DNA of 64,000 bases. Source: CAADGU01 sp964581605. Lineage in GTDB: Bacteria; Chloroflexota; Anaerolineae; Promineifilales; Promineifilaceae. How positions within the stretch are numbered: position 1 is the first letter of the stretch; each line of letters starts with the position of its first letter. The stretch covers positions 19,485-83,484 of the forward strand of contig CAZOPF010000010.1 of assembly GCA_964581605.1 (NCBI GenBank), in the 5' to 3' direction. The notes under the pieces were generated by a model, which worked only from the letters and a program-made list of their open reading frames with translations, did no database searches and was not told where the DNA came from. The position numbers and the translations under genes are program-made. Below, one piece after another: positions 61,993-64,000 of the stretch.

Positions 61993-62921
61993 CTTACTAT
62001 CCTATCCACCATCTTTGCCACCCGCGCCATCACCTTCACATCATGCACGCGCACAATGTCCGCACCGCGATCAATGCCAATGGCAATGGTGGCGGCGGTG
62101 CCTTCTACGCGCTCGTCGGGTGGCAAATCGAGCGTGTAACCAATAAATGATTTGCGGGACGTGCCCAGCAAAATGGGGAATCCCAACGTCTTAAACTGGT
62201 CTAGCTGGTTAATGAGTTGCCGGTTTTGTTCCACCGTTTTGCCAAAACCAACGCCGGGATCAAGGATGATTTGTGATGCATCTACCCCCGCCGCCAGGGC
62301 CAGGTCAATACTTTCTTGCAATTCGCGTTTGATGTCGCCGATCAAGTCGCCGTATTCCATGCCCACATAACGGCCGCCCAGCTTCTCTTCCTGCGCCACA
62401 TTTTTAGGCTTGCTGCGGTTGTGCATGATGACGATGGGGCAGCCCGCTTTGGCAACCACGTCGGCCATACGGCCGTCCATCCGCAACCCCCACACGTCAT
62501 TCACCCAACTGGCCCCCGCCTGCAATGCCGCTTCGGCCACATCGGCGCGGTAGGTGTCTATGGAGATGGGCAGGTTGACGCTCTGGCGCACGGCCGTGAT
62601 CACCGGCAGCACCCGCGCCAACTCCTCTTCGGCCGTAATGGGCTGGCTGCCCGGCCGGGTGCTTTCGCCGCCAATGTCGAGAATGTCTGCCCCATCAGCC
62701 GCGAATTGTTGTGCCTGGCGCACGGCCGTCTCCACCCAATCCGCACCCACCGCCAATCCATCCCCGGAAAAACTGTCCGGCGTGGCATTGATGATGCCCA
62801 TGATATAGGTGCGCTGGCCCCAGGGCATAGCGGAGGAGCGGAGGGGAAGGGGAGCAGAGGGAAACAGTTCTCCTCCGCTCCTCTGCTCCTTTGCCCCTTT
62901 GCTTACCACATTCCCGTTCAT
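61986..62921 (-). CDS. folP: Dihydropteroate synthase
   Basis: 311 aa from ATG 62921 (AGGAGGGATC upstream), overlapping the TetR stop by ATGA. Makes dihydropteroate in folate synthesis. Core motifs: YIMGIINATPDSFSGDG, DIGGESTRPGS, ISIDTYRA, NDVWG, VIMHNR, IILDPGVGFGK, LLGTSRKSFIG. Before the core are about 35 extra residues (GAKEQRSGGELFPSAPLPLR) encoded by a purine/pyrimidine inverted repeat. Confidence 0.93.
   Translation of the reverse strand: MNGNVVSKGAKEQRSGGELFPSAPLPLRSSAMPWGQRTYIMGIINATPDSFSGDGLAVGADWVETAVRQAQQFAADGADILDIGGESTRPGSQPITAEEELARVLPVITAVRQSVNLPISIDTYRADVAEAALQAGASWVNDVWGLRMDGRMADVVAKAGCPIVIMHNRSKPKNVAQEEKLGGRYVGMEYGDLIGDIKRELQESIDLALAAGVDASQIILDPGVGFGKTVEQNRQLINQLDQFKTLGFPILLGTSRKSFIGYTLDLPPDERVEGTAATIAIGIDRGADIVRVHDVKVMARVAKMVDRIVRL
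62830..62902. repeat. GCGGAGGAGCGGAGG inverted repeat inside folP
   Basis: GGAGGAGCGGAGG with CCTCCGCTCCTCTGCTCC form an inverted repeat over 73 bases. It is translated as the N-terminal extension of FolP. Confidence 0.55.
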
Positions 62922-63523
62922 GATCCCTCCTGATTCCGCAGTCCATTCCACAAAATATCGGTGACTTGCGTTCCTAACAGTTCCGGTGATGAATGGTTAA
63001 CAGTGATGCCCAGTTCAAACAGGGCGGCAAAACCCATGATGGTGGCGCTCATGGTGCGGGCGGCAATGGTGGGGTCTACGTCGCGCAGCGTACCCTGGGC
63101 GATCAGGTCGCGGATGTTTTGCTCCGTCTGGGCAATAATGTGGTGCATTGCTTCCTCCACGTAATAACGGCGCACATCCTCATTCCAGCGCGATTCGTGG
63201 AGAAACACCATAAAAAGGCGGCGCTCCCGACCCCGGCGAAAGCGGTTAGCCATAAACTGCGCCAGGTAGTTCTCATACCCTTCGGGCTGGATGAGCGACA
63301 TATCAGCCATAATCTCGTCGGCGTAGGCACGGGCCACACCAATGAGCAGATCACGTTTGTTGGCAAAGTAGTTGTAGAGCGTACCTTCAGAGACATCGGC
63401 CATCTCCGCAATCTCTTTGGTGGTGGCGTTCTGGTACCCTTTCTGGCTAAAGACATGGGCGGCCGCATCCAGGATTTGGGCCTGGCGGGCGGCGATGCGG
63501 CGGTCTCGGCGGGTTTCTATCAT
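62918..63523 (-). CDS. TetR/AcrR-family transcriptional regulator
   Basis: 201 aa. HTH domain: AAHVFSQKGYQNATTKEIAE and MADVSEGTLYNYFANKRDLL. The C-terminal part is ligand-binding and not assignable. It sits between folK and folP in one direction. Given the nearby beta-oxidation genes, a FadR-type role is possible but only inferred. Confidence 0.92.
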   Translation of the reverse strand: MIETRRDRRIAARQAQILDAAAHVFSQKGYQNATTKEIAEMADVSEGTLYNYFANKRDLLIGVARAYADEIMADMSLIQPEGYENYLAQFMANRFRRGRERRLFMVFLHESRWNEDVRRYYVEEAMHHIIAQTEQNIRDLIAQGTLRDVDPTIAARTMSATIMGFAALFELGITVNHSSPELLGTQVTDILWNGLRNQEGS

Positions 63524-63526
63524 GGG

Positions 63527-63566
63527 AGATTAGGAATTAGGAATTATGAATTAGGAATTATGAATG
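63527..63566. repeat. AATTAGGAATTATG tandem repeat
   Basis: Three to four AATTAGGAATTATGAATT-like units between folK and the TetR gene. It resembles the repeat inserted in hisH. Confidence 0.55.
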
Positions 63567-63571
63567 GTAGC

Positions 63572-64000
63572 TCACTTTTTGAGTGGCTGCTCAATTTTTG
63601 GCGAAAAAAAAAGAGTTTCGGGCAAACGGTGGACACCGACGGGGGAAACGGCCGTAGCCAATTCCCCAATTGTCTGACTTAGCCCCGGATGCATGACATC
63701 CGGGGCTATATCGGCCAGTGGGATGAGAACAAAGGCACGCTCCGGTAAACCAGGGTGGGGGATCGTCAGCCCCCCGGCCTGCATCACCAGATCGTCAATG
63801 AGCAAAATATCAATATCAATCAGGCGCGGCCCCCATTTACTGGTGGGTGTACGCCCAATTTCTTGTTCTAGCTGTTTCGTGAAAAGGAGTAATTCTTGAG
63901 GGGAAGAATCGGTGTAACCGGCAAGACAGGCATTATAAAAATCGGGCTGATCAGTCACGCCCCAGGGGGCAGTTTCATAGACCGGGGAGACGGCCGTGAC
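63572..64000 (-). CDS. folK: HPPK (hydroxymethyldihydropteridine diphosphokinase), 5' end outside window
   Basis: 143 codons are visible. VSPVYETAPWGVTDQPDFYN is the motif preceding the substrate loop. KWGPRLIDIDILLIDD contains the metal-binding DxD and the signature RLIDIDIL. IPHPGLPERAFVLIPLADIA is the C-terminal signature. A C-terminal tail of about 35 residues is extra. The frame continues off the window, so the N-terminal 20 or so residues are missing. With folP it makes a folate pair, split by the TetR gene. Confidence 0.9.
   Translation of the reverse strand, partial: VTAVSPVYETAPWGVTDQPDFYNACLAGYTDSSPQELLLFTKQLEQEIGRTPTSKWGPRLIDIDILLIDDLVMQAGGLTIPHPGLPERAFVLIPLADIAPDVMHPGLSQTIGELATAVSPVGVHRLPETLFFSPKIEQPLKK

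Noticed and set aside
1..64000. tRNA, rRNA or CRISPR arrays
   Set aside because: I looked for cloverleaf and TpsiC-like segments and for evenly spaced repeats and saw none.

Overview
The window reads as a metagenome-assembled scaffold from a Chloroflexota bacterium, most like the Anaerolineae/Caldilineae/Ardenticatenia side of the phylum. That placement is inference. It rests on moderate-to-high GC, many large secreted proteins built from DUF11, IPT, beta-helix and PKD modules that end in an LPxxxK-like tail, CHAT and TPR signalling proteins, kinases fused to STAND-like ATPases, and abundant toxin-antitoxin cassettes. Four runs of exactly 100 N (12932, 27130, 28328, 34322) are scaffold gaps of placeholder length, and they truncate five or six genes. 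Both window edges also cut genes (a beta-helix protein on the left, folK on the right).

Layout. 0-7.7 kb: minus-strand zinc-ribbon membrane proteins and a HerA/DUF87-type ATPase, with a TumE-type toxin-antitoxin pair on the plus strand. 8-16.6 kb: two side-by-side modules, each with a sigma factor, a partner or anti-sigma protein and a CHAT (caspase-like) protease. The first CHAT protein is soluble with TPR repeats; the second has about seven membrane spans and sits next to two proteins carrying the HX3CX2C anti-sigma motif. This is my best candidate for an undescribed system: regulated proteolysis controlling an alternative sigma factor, comparable in logic to Craspase. 16.6-20.6 kb: an IS3-type transposase relic, a GAF sensor histidine kinase and two receiver proteins. 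20.5-25 kb: a 1,502-residue secreted ExeM/NucH-type nuclease. 25.1-30.9 kb: the histidine operon hisG-hisD-(gap, YefM/YoeB, GNAT, gap)-hisC-hisB-hisH, with a probable leader ORF and attenuator hairpin before hisG.

31-36.6 kb: a secreted DNRLRE protein, a metallophosphoesterase, a tiny very basic protein and a secreted PD40/haem (HzsA-like) protein. 36.7-43.4 kb: an ATPase-serine/threonine kinase fusion, a frameshifted DUF6883 gene with DUF4926, a VapC-type PIN pair, and a large membrane protein with a paralogous ATPase. 43.5-52.8 kb: a DUF1801 relic, a 1,478-residue surface protein, DUF1269 and DUF308 membrane proteins, a glycosyltransferase-like membrane protein and a CorA transporter. 52.8-64 kb: a P1 peptidase, then a fatty-acid beta-oxidation set (thiolase, HAD-hydratase fusion, two acyl-CoA dehydrogenases) interleaved with YgiT/DUF4258 and AbiEii/DUF6922/Phd cassettes, and finally folP, a TetR regulator and folK.

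Two genome-wide features stand out. The palindromic octamer ACGGCCGT recurs about three times per kilobase, in coding and non-coding DNA, like the cyanobacterial HIP1 motif. Short low-complexity or hairpin repeats occupy many gene ends and have entered the coding sequences of hisH and folP.
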